In this document: positions 24,475 through 35,497 of the stretch, in pieces | Layout: each line of letters begins with the position of its first letter | Position numbering within the stretch: position 1 is the stretch's first letter | From: Symbiodinium microadriaticum | Lineage: Eukaryota; Sar; Dinophyceae; Suessiales; Symbiodiniaceae | Assembly: GCA_001939145.1 (NCBI GenBank) | Contig: LSRX01000064.1 | Location: forward strand, 493,119-557,118 | Direction: 5' to 3' | DNA: 64,000 nucleotides | Program-made: the position numbers and the translations under genes | Notes under the pieces: generated by a model | Told to the model about the DNA's origin: nothing | Database searches by the model: none | The model's input: only the letters and a program-made list of their open reading frames with translations

Positions 24475-24730
24475 TAAACCCCAAACCCGAAAAACCCTAA
24501 ACCCCAAACCCGAAAACCCTAACCCCGAAACCCGAAAACGCCTAAACCCCAAACCCGAAAAAACCCTAAACCATAAACCCGAAAAACCCTAACCCCGAAA
24601 CCCGAAAACTCTAAACCCCGAAAACCCGAAAAAAAAAAAAAAAACTAAACTCCAAACCGGAAAACCCTAAACCCGAAAACCCTAAACCCCAAACCGCATA
24701 ACCGAAAACCCTAAACCCCAAACCCTGCAA
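24475..24730. repeat. Variant array CCCGAAAA / CCCCAAA
   Basis: Units alternate between CCCTAAA, CCCCAAA and CCCGAAAA, so the thymine of the telomere unit is often replaced by G. A 17-A run occurs in the middle. No other block is so rich in the CCCGAAA variant. Confidence 0.8.
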
Positions 24731-24979
24731 CCTTGAAGCTTTGACCCGACGCCTTCAGAACCAGCTCGGCCGACTCCTCCACCTCCCAAGGGGATCCCCA
24801 AAGACCCTCTCAATAAGGTCCCTTTTAAGAGAGCCACAAGTAGGGTTCAGAAGGGTTTAGGGTTTAGGGTTCAGAAGGGTCCCCCCTTTAAGGGGTCTCC
24901 CTATACTACCTAGGAAAAGGATCCCCAAAAGCGAAGCGCTGAAGATTGGCGGAATCCAACGGGCTCTACAAGGGCTCTT

Positions 24980-25186
24980 GGGTTTAGGGTTTAGGGTTTA
25001 GGGCTTATAGGGGTTATAGGGTTTCGGGGTTATAGGGTTTAGGGTTTAGGGTTCAGGGTTTAGGGTTTAGGGTTTAGGGTTCTTGGGTTTAGGGTTTAGG
25101 GTTTAGGGCTTATAGGGGTTATAGGGTTTCGGGGTTATAGGGTTTAGGGTTTAGGGTTCAGGGTTTAAGGTTTAGGGTTTAGGGTT
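24980..25186. repeat. TTTAGGG array with internal duplication
   Basis: A segment with GGGCTTATAGGGGTTATAGG followed by GTTTCGGGGTTATAGGG occurs twice (24,980-25,075 and 25,088-25,186). Telomere-like units have therefore been duplicated as a larger block. Confidence 0.75.
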
Positions 25187-25298
25187 CCCCAGACAACCCA
25201 ATACACCTTAAATAAGGAATATACCTTAAATTATAGAGGCCTTACTGCTATGATTTAGGGTATATTCCCTTAGATAAGGGGTGTTGGGTTCTCCGGGT
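25187..25298. mobile_element. TIR mini-element, family A
   Basis: CCCCAGACAACCCAATACACC pairs imperfectly with GGGGTGTTGGGTTCTCCGGG. Inner arms AAGGAATATACCTTAAATTA and ATTTAGGGTATATTCCCTTA are as in the other copies. Confidence 0.75.
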
Positions 25299-26287
25299 CT
25301 ACAAGAGCTCTACTGAGAGCATCACTGAGTGCTCCATGGCGGGTAGGGTAGTTTCGAAGTCCATAAAGGCTAGAGTCTAACTAAGGGGAGGCTGGGGCTC
25401 GGAGTCTAGCATTGCGCTATAGCTGCCGTACACTACAAGCTTTAGGAGTTTGGTGCTTAGGTATTTTTTTTTGGTAGTGCTCCTGTCCTGTTCCTACCTG
25501 CAATTTAAACCCTAAGTCCATTCAGTTACCCAGGGGAGCCCAAGCCCACGCCGAACCTTAAAAGTCCTTAAGCCCATGTAGAACCCTTCTGGTACCGATT
25601 GAACAAGGCTTGCAAAGGCGAGTTCATGTGCTGTGCCTCTGCAAGGGCTTTTCATGATGTTTTTTTCTACGGCGGAGAGTCGTTACCGCTGTGGAGTTCG
25701 ACCAAGCCGCAAGGTTATGGTCTATAATCTTGGTGGCAAGGCTCCCCGAGTTTACAGGCTCGAAGCACCTTTCAAACCTTTCGAGAGCCTCGTGACAAGC
25801 TCTGCCGGAGCCTGTCTCGAACCCTTATAAGTTGTAGAACCCCCCGGCGTAGAGCGAAAAAACAACAAAAAACGACGCACCCTCGTAAATAGAGCCCTTA
25901 TAGCTTGTAGCATCATTGTAGAACCCTGGTGCCTTAATCTGAAAGACCATCCGTCGAACCGGGTCCGAGGAGAGGAAGACACCTGGGCTCCGGGTCGAAG
26001 AGTTTGGCTTAGGCCCTGACCCGGCCATGAACCCCCTGAGCCCTTAAGGGTTTAGGAAGTTTAGGGTATAGGGTCTAGGTTTACTAAACCTAGACCCTAA
26101 ACCCTAAACCTTAAACCCTTAACCCCTTAAGCCCCAATCCTAAACCCTAAGGAGGGATTTCCAGGCGTTGAGGTATAGTTTAGGAGTCGTAGCTTCATAT
26201 TTAACCCTTAACCCTAAACCGTTCCCAGACGTGGCGGGAAAATGAGAGACCTCGGCCCTAAAGCCCAAAACCCTTCATCCCCAAATG
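25299..26287. other. Intergenic DNA
   Basis: No gene recognised. A 65-codon plus frame (25,633-25,830) looks protein-like but is short and isolated. A telomere-unit palindrome lies at 26,047-26,120. Confidence 0.45.
26047..26120. repeat. Fold-back palindrome of telomere-like units
   Basis: AAGGGTTTAGGAAGTTTAGG reads into GGGTCTAGGTTTACTAAACC and back out as CTAAACCCTAAACCTTAAAC. Opposite-strand telomere units meet almost directly at about 26,083. Confidence 0.75.
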
Positions 26288-26375
26288 TAAGGGGCCTAAA
26301 CAATAACCAATACTAGCTTACTAGAATTGCAGCAGAATGGGCCTCAAAACCCTATTCTAATTGTTAAGGCCACTA
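26288..26375. mobile_element. TIR mini-element, family C
   Basis: TAAGGGGCCTAAACAATAAC at the left. CAAAACCCTATTCTAATTGT and AAGGCCACTA at the right. Orientation is reversed relative to the 5.4-kb copy, and the left inner arm is poorly kept. Confidence 0.65.
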
Positions 26376-26470
26376 TGTTAGCTGCGCAGCCTTGAACCAG
26401 AAACCACAAAGCCTACGTGGTCTGTGTTTAATGGCAGCGGATGTCGAGTTTACCAGGAGCGATGGTAATA

Positions 26471-26570
26471 TTGGGGCCTGAAAATAAGAATAGGGTTTTG
26501 GGACCCACTATACTATAAATATCATAACGAACCCCCCAAAATAGTATTGGTGATTTACTATAAGCCCCGT
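26471..26570. mobile_element. TIR mini-element, family C
   Basis: TTGGGGCCTGAAAATAAGAA to TATAAGCCCCGT with inner GGGTTTTGGGA and CCCCCCAAAATAGT. It lies about 95 bp from the previous copy. Confidence 0.7.
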
Positions 26571-26640
26571 TTTTACGCTCAACTACAGGATCTTGGAATC
26601 TGAGGCTGGTTTGATGTGCCAGCACCCGACAATCCTACTG

Positions 26641-26747
26641 TATGGGCCTCAACAATTAGAATAGGGTTTTGGCGGGCTTCTTACTACAACTATAATATTA
26701 CATTATAATCCACCTCCAAACCCTATTCTGGATATTAAGGCCCCTAT
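26641..26747. mobile_element. TIR mini-element, family C
   Basis: TATGGGCCTCAACAATTAGA to ATTAAGGCCCCTAT. Inner GAATAGGGTTTTGG pairs with CCAAACCCTATTC. This is the third family C copy within 460 bp. Confidence 0.75.
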
Positions 26748-27886
26748 ACTACCCCATCACGGGCCATGAAAGCGCAGCCCAATTCCGCAATCAACAGCAT
26801 TTTGCGAGGTTGCCGACCTCGGCTTAGTAAACTCTGAACCTACAGGGGGATTAGGGTTTAGGGTTTAGGGTTTAGGGGACCTACTGCTTTGGGAGCAAAA
26901 CCCTCTAACTAAGGGGCCATAACTTACTGTTTTGTAGGGTTTGGGGCTACAGGAAAAGGCGATCAGGCACGAGTTAGACAGGCAGCTTGCGAACCTCCAC
27001 TATGATGAGCTCTCCCGAAGCCCTTGAGGTTTCCATAGCCTCTTGGCGACCTAAACCCTAAAACCTAAACCCTGAACCCTAAACTCTAAACGCTGAACCC
27101 TAGGCGACCATGTCATGAAGGCAACTTGCTCTTGTCCGGTTTAGGGTTTAGGATGTAGGGTTTAGGGTTAGGGTTTAGGGCCAGGAGTTCATAGCTGAAT
27201 CGGGGTGTAGTTTAGCCTTGCATACAGTTTCGCGATGCATCCGGGGCTTTGTAAGTTGAACCAGGCTTTAGCAAGATGCCTTGTCAATGGGGTTTCGGGG
27301 TCTAGCAGAGCGGCGTAAAGCTGCAGCGTTGACGAGCTAGGAACTCAGCAATACTGAAGAACATGCCGGCTGCCCTACAAGAAGCAAGAAATAGGCTAGA
27401 AAGACGAAATGAATCTCCAAGAATCCCGAAGCCTGCCGCCAAGCACCTGCTTTACTCATCTTTACTCCCAAGTCCTGATGCCTCAGCAACACGGCCTCGA
27501 AATGACCGTAGCAGTATATAGCTGCAGCAGGAGAAAACATCTATCGGTATATAACTACAACCATGGCGAAATTCTACCACACTGCTTGTCTTCATGGCAA
27601 AACCCCAAACCCTGAACCCCAAAACCTACATAAACCATGAACCCTAGACCCCTAAAGACTGTGCCCAGGGACCTGCCGCAAATACTTGGCGGTTCATGGC
27701 TAGTTATAAGTAGGGTTGCAAGTCCCCTCATACGGCTTAACATTCTTAGCTATCCTACCTATAAAACCTGAACCCTAAACTGCACTTATAATTAGCCATG
27801 AAGCCTCAAACCAAGGAGTCTCCCCACTTCTACTTTACCCATATCCTAAACCCTAAACCCTAAGCCCAACTTCTAAGAACACCCAA
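26748..27886. other. Intergenic DNA
   Basis: TTTAGGG at 26,848-26,875, CCCTAAA variants at 27,050-27,100, TTTAGGG at 27,140-27,180 and CCCTAAA at 27,844-27,865. No supported gene. Confidence 0.5.
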
Positions 27887-27993
27887 CTATGCTTGATGAT
27901 AGAAATCCTGCGTTACCCATAATAAGGAATATGCCATAATTCCCATAGTTTAGGGTTCTTAAGGTAGTGCAGGATTTCTATCATCAACCGTAG
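27887..27993. mobile_element. TIR mini-element, family B
   Basis: CTATGCTTGATGATAGAAAT at the left and ATTTCTATCATCAACCGTAG at the right. The core GGAATATGCCATAATTCCCA is the reverse orientation of the 4.4-kb copy. Confidence 0.75.
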
Positions 27994-28112
27994 GGAGTCT
28001 CAGGCATGGGCAGAGAGGAAATGCATCCCCTGCCGCCTTTGCTTCGGTGTCCTCTGCGTCGCAGCTCAAGGCCTCGAATGTTAGGACGGGAGTCGGGCTT
28101 CTGGGCGTAATG

Positions 28113-28213
28113 TAGGGGCCTGAATAATTACCACTACTACTTTGGGGGGGGTTCCTTATGATATTTATAGTTTAGTGGGCCCTAAAACCCTATTCTCATT
28201 ACCAAGGCTTCTA
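28113..28213. mobile_element. TIR mini-element, family C
   Basis: TAGGGGCCTGAATAATTACC to ACCAAGGCTTCTA. Inner GGGGGGTTCCTTATGATA and CCCTAAAACCCTATTCTCAT are present in reverse orientation. Confidence 0.65.
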
Positions 28214-29612
28214 CATTAAGGGTTTGGGTTTTGAGGATTTTAGGGGTCGAAACAGGCGTTTTCGGGTTTGGGGTTTAGGGTGTTAAGGGCTCGGGCCTTG
28301 GGGTTGAGGGTTCGTGACTTCGGACCGGAGTGAGTGAGGCTGGGTGAGCTTCTGCGTGTTTCTGGGGTTTAGGGGGTTTAAGGTTTAGGGTTTACCACCA
28401 TGAACTCGCAAACCGTACACCCCAGCTCGGGCATGTATTTCTTGCGGCATTTGGACAGACATGCAAGCGTTGCTCTCAAGCTTTGGTCTGTCTTGCTGCA
28501 TGGCCTCTCGCTGAAGGCACTTGAACGAAGGCCTAGGATGATCGTGGCTTAAAATCCTTCGAGACGTTGGGTCTCAGTGGCAACATCGAGATGGCTTAAT
28601 CCCTTCGGGTTCGGGTCTCAGAGGCAACGAGGCCTCAACTTTGGGCAGACAGATGTGAGGGTGCGCGGAGGATCGGTGGACGTGGTAATTGATGCTAGAA
28701 GTACCGTTACAACCCTAGTTATCAAGTTTCCAGATCCTGCAAGCATGTGTCACGCACAGAATTTGGGGGAACCCTGAGCCTGAAGACCTGAGCAAACCCA
28801 AAGCAAAGCATGCTGAGAGTTGAGCCCAGACTCTACAATACTTTCCCCTCTGAATCTGCTTCCCTTGAAAGAAATGCTCCATGGCTTCTGTGGAAAGCTA
28901 GCCCCCCGAACCAAAAAAATTGTGATGCAGGATGGCACATCGTCCTGCTGCACAGCTCCCAACAGGTGCTGGGCTTCTCTGGCTCTCGCTGCAGCAAAGT
29001 TGCTCAGAAGCCCCCTAAACTCTTCCTGCTTAGGCTTCGCTAAGGGTCGAGTTAGGGTCTGCGGTTCAGGCAGGATGCCAGATTAAGTCAGAAACCCTGA
29101 ACCCTAAAACCCTAAAGCCCCCAAAAACCAAACCCTTAAAAAACCCTAAGCCCGCAGGCAGCGGCAGAGCTTTCCACTGAGCTTTTCGAAGCGATTATTA
29201 TGCAAGCGCATTGCCACTTTCTGAGCTTCCAGCTGCGTCCACTGCTTGCTGCGGCACGAGAAGCAAGAAGCATAAGAGCCTGTTTAGGGCTTCTGGGGTT
29301 TAGGGTCTAGGGGTTTAGGGCGGTTTGGGGTTTGGGTGCCAGAGAAAAGTGGATTTTCAAACGATGCTTCTATAGCAAAGGCAACATACCTGCCTTTGGC
29401 GTTGTAATGCTTCCTGTCTCAGGCAGTATTTGACACAGCGTGATAACATCTGATCACTGAACATACGGGCCTAAACAATTAGAACAGTTGATTTGATAGA
29501 GTCATCGAGGGATTGAACATGCATAACTTGCGTGGCTTTAGCATTTCATATATGGTGCGTTGAACTTTGGCACTGTGCTTGACCGACGAGGTTCTGCATG
29601 ATTTAGAATAAG
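28214..29612. other. Intergenic DNA
   Basis: Short telomere-like patches and a family C start near 29,464. Overlapping 60-90 codon frames at 28,577-29,086 carry no recognised motif. Confidence 0.45.
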
Positions 29613-29691
29613 CCCTAACCCCCCAGGAACCTACTATATAAGGCCCTAGGGGCTCTAGTACCCTATATAGTAGGTACCTGGGGGGTTAGGG
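29613..29691. mobile_element. 79-bp near-perfect palindrome (family F)
   Basis: CCCTAACCCCCCAGGAACCT and AGGTACCTGGGGGGTTAGGG pair. Inner ACTATATAAGG pairs imperfectly with CCCTATATAGT around a short centre. Only one copy seen. Confidence 0.75.
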
Positions 29692-30068
29692 AAGGGGTAC
29701 CCCTCAACTCCAACTGTGTACGATACTTGCGGCAATTGACATTCAAAGAAGAATCCTCGGAGAACAGACGTCCATCGCACGGATTGGGCAGAATCCATGC
29801 CCAAGTCCCTAAACCCTAAACCCTAAACCCTAAACCCTAAATCCCAAAACCCTAAACCTAAGCCCTAAACCCTAAATCCTAAACCCATGTTGAACCTTTG
29901 CAAGTTCCTGAAAAGCCATCTGCCAAGTCAGGCCTGCAGCTCGGCAGCATCCTGCCTGGAAGCTGTAAAGCTTTAGGCTGGGTCCAGAAGCCACGGTGTG
30001 GATTATGTATGTGCAGCATCATTTAATGGCACTTCCAACACCCCGGCCTGTCTTCTATACAGCATGTG

Positions 30069-30100
<32 letters not shown>

Positions 30101-30236
30101 TGTATGTATGTATGTATGTATGTATGTATGTGTGTATGTATGTGTGTATGTATGTGTACATACGTATGTACGCACGTACATACGTTCGTATATATCTATA
30201 TGTGCATGTTTGTTTGTATGTATGTGTGTGTGTATG

Positions 30237-30270
<34 letters not shown>

Positions 30271-31360
30271 TGTATGTATGTATGTATGTATGTGTGTATA
30301 CATATGTTTATATACATAAATATTTATTTATTATATTTATGTTTATGTTATATTTATATTTATATTTATATTTACAAGTGTATATATATATACACAGGTA
30401 TATACAAGTGTATCGACTCACTCATCTGTCGAAGTGTGTAGACATGCCCATGGTTGTGTCCTTGTGAAGGCAAAATCATCATACCGAGAGCGAAGAATGA
30501 AGATGAATCGGAATCTATGCGTAGTAAACCCTAAACCCTATAATAATAGTAATAATAGTAGTAGTAGTAGTAATAATAGCAATAAGAATAATGACAATAA
30601 CAATAATAAATTAACAACAATAATAACACTAATCATAATAATAGCTAGAAAAAGAATAAGAATAAGAATAATAATAATAGGTTTCAATCAAACTGAAGGG
30701 CCTCGGGTTTTTGGTCGTGTTTTTCCCATGGTTTCGGGTTGGGTGTGTCGATGTCTAAGGACCACAGACCCGAGAAACCTGGGCGATAAAGGGTTCAGGG
30801 TTTAGGGTTCTGGGTATAGGCTTTAGGGCTCAGGCTTTTGAGTTTAGGGTTTACAGCAAATCTGATAAAGGGCTCTGTAGGGCCCAAGGCTGCCCTAGGG
30901 TCTAGAGGCCTAAGCAATTTTGCCTTGTTTTTGTTTTTATTAGTATTATTGTTATATATTGTTTTTTTTTTGGAGGGGGGGGGGTTGTAAACTTCAAGTA
31001 TTTAGGACGCGAAGGAACAACATGGTAGAACTCCATGCCCCTACCCTAAGGGTCCACGTAACAAGATAGTACATACATTGGCCCCAAAGTACCTATATAG
31101 GGACTATTTTTAAGCCCAAAGTATATACCATTTGGTTACATGGACCCTGGACCCCTACACCTTAAACCCCTAAACCCTAAACCCTAACCAGGCTACATCA
31201 AACTCTGCCTGAAAATCCAGAGCCGCAGCTTCTTGCATGCAGCAGGGGATTGCTGAGGCCACCCGGCATGAGCTCTTACAGCTTATGTGGCCCGGGCCTA
31301 TAGGTTTTAAGGCTTAGGGCTTGTAGGGTTTAGGGTGTAGGCTTAAGAGGGTTTGTCTCC
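29692..31360. other. CCCTAAA tract and long microsatellites
   Basis: CCCTAAA at 29,806-29,890. (GTAT)n at 30,063-30,310 with TATA-rich tails to 30,400. (AAT)n with AATAG variants at 30,538-30,680. A poly-T/poly-G run near 30,965. The long Met-Tyr-Val-Cys frames come from the GTAT repeat. No gene. Confidence 0.8.
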
Positions 31361-31462
31361 CTGGTTCTTAGTAGGGAATGGGGGAATGGATCCCTATGAT
31401 GGCCTAAGAGGCCTCTATAGTAGTCCCAATGACCCATTCCCCCATTCCCTACTAAGAACCAG
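31361..31462. mobile_element. TIR mini-element, family G
   Basis: CTGGTTCTTAGTAGGGAATG and CATTCCCTACTAAGAACCAG are perfect 20-bp inverted ends, continuing with GGGGAATGG and CCATTCCCC. The central GGCCTAAGAGGCC is itself palindromic. Confidence 0.85.
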
Positions 31463-32362
31463 TCAGTTGTAGGGTTTAGGTTTTGGGCTTGTTGGGTTCA
31501 GGTCTCAACTGGTGCTTGCGGGGCTTTGATTCCTAGGGCTTCTGTTCGACAGCTTCAGCACTTGACAGTTAAGGTCTAGGATTTCAGGTTCAGGGCTTAA
31601 GGAGCGTAGGGTTTTTGGGGTTCAGGGGTTAGGGGTTGAGGGTTTAAGGTTTAAGGAGTGTAGGGTTTAGGGCTTTCGAGCGCTGTTGCGATGCTCTGTC
31701 TGATGCGCCGGCAAGCATTGGAGCCACAGGCGGAGGGCGTGGGATTCAGGGCATGGAGGGCTGATGGCTTCGAGAGCGAAGGGTTTAGCACTATTGAGGG
31801 TTTAGGATTAGGGTTTAGGGTTGAGGGTTTAGGATTCGGGGCTTGGGGTGCTCGGGTTTAGGTAGACATCTCAGGGCTGCATCAACAGTCGAAACCGAGA
31901 GCACAGTGCAAGCAACATGCATACGTTCGAACAAACGATGTATGTCTTTGAGCCGTTCCAACGAAACCAAATACGAACTCTAAAGTCCACCTTTTGGCGA
32001 CAAACCTGAGAGCGATATGGCTTGGACACAGGGTCTAGCTCAGCAAAACATGCGGAACGAAGCAATCTGCAAGGCTGGCGTGTCGGCATCGCGGTACATC
32101 TGCAAGCACCAGTACCTGCAATGTGAACGAGCTTTAGGATGCCCTAAAACTGCCTACATAGGAATCCCTGTAGGTAAAAAGAAAATGCTAGCTAGATACA
32201 TGAACATTTTGGGATTCAATTCAGGTTTAGGAGTTTATTTAGGCGGCTCGAACCACACTGCAAACTGCCAGGTGGCACCCGCAGGCCACGCAGCACATCC
32301 TCGGCTGCAATGGATGAGAGCTTGGCTATCACTCGTGGAGTCCAACTGCAAGGTCTATAAGG
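31463..32362. other. Intergenic DNA
   Basis: TTTAGGG variants at 31,600-31,675 and 31,795-31,860. A 183-codon plus frame starting at 32,017 runs straight through the next TIR element, so it is not called. Confidence 0.5.
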
Positions 32363-32465
32363 TCTATACCCATAGGCTCCATAGCAGTTCCTTTTTGGGA
32401 TTACCTTATAGGATTCTAAATGTAAACCACAAAAAAAGAACTACTATGGAGCCTATGGGTATAGA
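32363..32465. mobile_element. TIR mini-element, family E
   Basis: TCTATACCCATAGGCTCCAT pairs with ATGGAGCCTATGGGTATAGA, a perfect 20-bp inverted repeat, then AGCAGTTCCTTTTT with AAAAAAGAACT. Centre and size match the 18,661 copy. Confidence 0.85.
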
Positions 32466-33387
32466 AGCTTTGATGCCACGAGAAGTTGGAGTCAGGGTTT
32501 TCGGCTTCACTGCTCAAAAAAACTCTAGAAGTGTCGTGAGGTACCCCACCCGAAACCCTGAAACTTGAACCTCAACGTTAATGCCCTAAAGTCACTTACT
32601 CTCTCTAGAATCCTGCAGCACGGAAAAGCCGTAAGCCCAATCCCTTTACGGAAGCCTCATCATAATTTCCTAAACGGAAGCCTGGCAAAAAGACATGCTT
32701 TGATCCGTCCTATCCTTCTGCTGCAGCTCGGGAACGCTATGTGAAGCAACGCGAAAGTGGCAGCAAAGACCATGAGCTCTGACACCTCATGCGTCTCATC
32801 GTCATCCTCCTGGTAGAGCTTCTGGGGTTTCCGGCTTTGGCCGTGCAGGATTTCGGGTTGTGGGCCTGTAAGTAGGGTTTAGGGTTTAGGGTTTGGGGGT
32901 TTAGGGTTTGGGGTTTAGGGCTTATAGGGTTAAGTAGACTTTATCATCCTGAGACAGCAAAGGCTTAGTGGCTTGAGCTTCAGCCCCACAAAGCCTGAAA
33001 AGCCTGAACTATACCACAACATTCGTAGTAGCCTCCATGCCAGAATGTCGAGTCAAGCAATCGTCACGTGCTTCTGCAAAAGGTGCCCTAAACCCTAAAC
33101 CCTAGACCCTAAGCCCTAAACCCTAAACCCTAAACCCTGAACCCTAAACCCTAAACCCTAGACCCTAAGCCCTAAACCCTAAACCCTAAGCCCTAAACCT
33201 CAAACCCTAAACCCTAAAGCTTAAGCCCTAAACCCCAAAACCCTAGACCCTAAACCTGCGGTGCACAAACCTTTCTCTGGAAGAAGCAAAACGGTCGTGA
33301 AAGCGACCCGGAGACCCAAATCGGGGGCCTGAGATGCAAAAACAAGGTCTGCTGGAACATGGCCTACTTTCATGCTGTCCTCCCGAA
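32466..33387. other. Intergenic DNA with CCCTAAA array
   Basis: TTTAGGG at 32,873-32,935 and a long CCCTAAA array at 33,087-33,255 with CCCTAGA and CCCTAAG variants. No gene found. Confidence 0.6.
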
Positions 33388-33499
33388 CTACCGTTGATGA
33401 TATAAACCCCGCACTACCTTAAGGACCCGAAACTCAATGGGAATTATGGAAAAAATCCTCATTATGGGTCATGCAGGATTTCTGTTATCATCAACCGTA
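33388..33499. mobile_element. TIR mini-element, family B
   Basis: CTACCGTTGATGATATAAAC and TGTTATCATCAACCGTA ends. The core AATGGGAATTATGG and ATGGGTCATGCAGGATTTCT match the family. Confidence 0.8.
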
Positions 33500-33607
33500 T
33501 CAGCCGAGACCCCCTCACTCTAAATCCCTGAACCAGCAACGTCGCAAGCCGCAAAGTCGACCGCTGAACCAAAGCCTGAAATAAAGCCTGAAATCTTCAG
33601 CCGCGCA

Positions 33608-33736
33608 CCCAGAGAACCCAATACCCCTTAATTCAGGAATATACCTTAAATTATAGGGGCCTTATATATCATTATTATGATTATTTATTATGATTTAAGG
33701 TATATTCCTTTATTGAGGGGTATGGGGATCTCTGGG
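33608..33736. mobile_element. TIR mini-element, family A
   Basis: CCCAGAGAACCCAATACCCC and GGGGTATGGGGATCTCTGGG pair with a few mismatches. Inner ATATACCTTAAATTATAGG and ATTTAAGGTATATTCC. The centre carries an ATTATTATGATT expansion. Confidence 0.8.
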
Positions 33737-35452
33737 AAACTCCTGATTAAAAGGCCCGCCGCTCCCCCAAAAGCTAGCGACCCAAACCTCCAGAACTCAA
33801 ACACCAAAACCCAGAAGTCCGAAAACAATAAACAAGCCCAAGAAGGCAAGCAAGAAAACACTAAAGCTCCAACGAGCTCCAAACATAGGGCACCTGGGAA
33901 AGAGGATCTAGGCACCTGCATAACAGAAGAATGCTATACTTCTAAGAACTGCTCTTCTGCATGGTTTCTGCAAGGATCCCGCATAATAACCCATATCCCA
34001 GATCCCTAGGACGGAAACCCACTCAGGACCCTTTGGGCGCCTGGGAATCCGGATGGTGGACGTAGAAGGCTTGTCTCCAGCTGTCCGTGTGCCTTGGCCA
34101 CGGGAGCGGTTTAGGTTTTAAGGTTTTAGGGTTTAGGGTTTCAAAGTTTTCGGGCTTCAGGGTTTTAAGGTTTTAGAGCTTTGGGGTTTTAGAGTTTTAG
34201 AGTTTGAAGGTTTTAGGGTGTCAAGGTTTTCGGGTTTTAGGGCTTTAAGGTTTTAGGGTTTTAGTGTTCAGGTTTTAGGGCTTATATTAAGGAGCTTCGG
34301 ACGCTCTCTGGGGGACGGGGGGGGAGGACTCAGGGCTCCTTCCCCCCTACGCAGGGGGGGTCAGTTTGGGATCTATAGGGGCTTAGCAGTATACCTTGGC
34401 CCAAAACCCTAAACTCCCAAATCCCCAAACCCTACATCCTAAACCCTAAACCACCACACCCGTAACTCCTACAGCCAACGCAGGAAGTATAGGTAGGTCT
34501 TTAGGCCCATTTATTAACATACCGTAGGACACGCAAACACCAAATGTTTGTTAGGGGTTTAGGGTCTAGGGGTGTCGCCACAGAGCTGTGCGCCCTGACA
34601 CCCCTACACCCCCAAACCCTAAACCCTAAACCCTAAGCCCTAAGCCCTAAACCCTAAACCCTCAACCCTAAACCCTAAACCCCAAGCCCTAAATCCTAAA
34701 CCCTAAACCCTAAACCCCAAGCCCTAAAACAAAACCTCACATCTGCCACCATCACTGCAGACCAGGGAGCCGCAACGAGGGATGTGGAAAGGTATGGTTT
34801 ATGTGCAACGTCAACCTGGGAGATGGTCGAGGTGTTAAAGTTTATGGGCCATTCTGGCGGTGAGAGTTTGAGGCGTTCGGGAAAATTCGTTCCCGTCCCG
34901 GATTGCTGCGACTTGCGGGATAGACGAAGCGTGTAACAGATACCTTTAAGGACATTGAGACTGGCTCCCATGAGTTAATAAAGACAGTTCATCATAGAGC
35001 TGCTGTTGCTTCGGGCATCAGGTGTCCATATCCAGAACTCGGTTGCCTTCTGTGGCATTCTTCTTGTTGGTGGAGACTGCAGAAGGCCTGTTCCTACAGC
35101 TTATGATCGAACCATGCTGCCGGCACGCAAAGCACCAATGCGTCGCTGGTCGTCACGATCATGACGACCAGCGGAGGCGCGATGACCGTTGCAACGACAA
35201 AGAAGGAACCACCGTGACCATTATCAGGTGCATCATGGTGGTGATCCCCATATGCGGCATGATGAGTGTCATCGCCGCCATCACCATGATCAAACCATGA
35301 TGATGATAGTGATGATGCCTCCTGCTCCTCCTCCTGCTGCTCCTACGCCTCTCATACTCCTATTCCCATTCCCACTCATCGTCATCAGCATCATCATCGT
35401 CATCGTCATCATCATCATCATCGTCATCATCATCATCATCATCAACATCATC

Positions 35453-35497
<45 letters not shown>

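Noticed and set aside
29996-30467. Met-Tyr-Val-Cys-rich frames up to 147 codons
   Set aside because: Products of the GTAT tetranucleotide repeat, open on both strands. The same applies near 23.7, 42.2 and 47.2 kb.
32017-32568. 183-codon plus-strand frame
   Set aside because: It runs through a complete family E palindrome and has no domain, so its openness is fortuitous.
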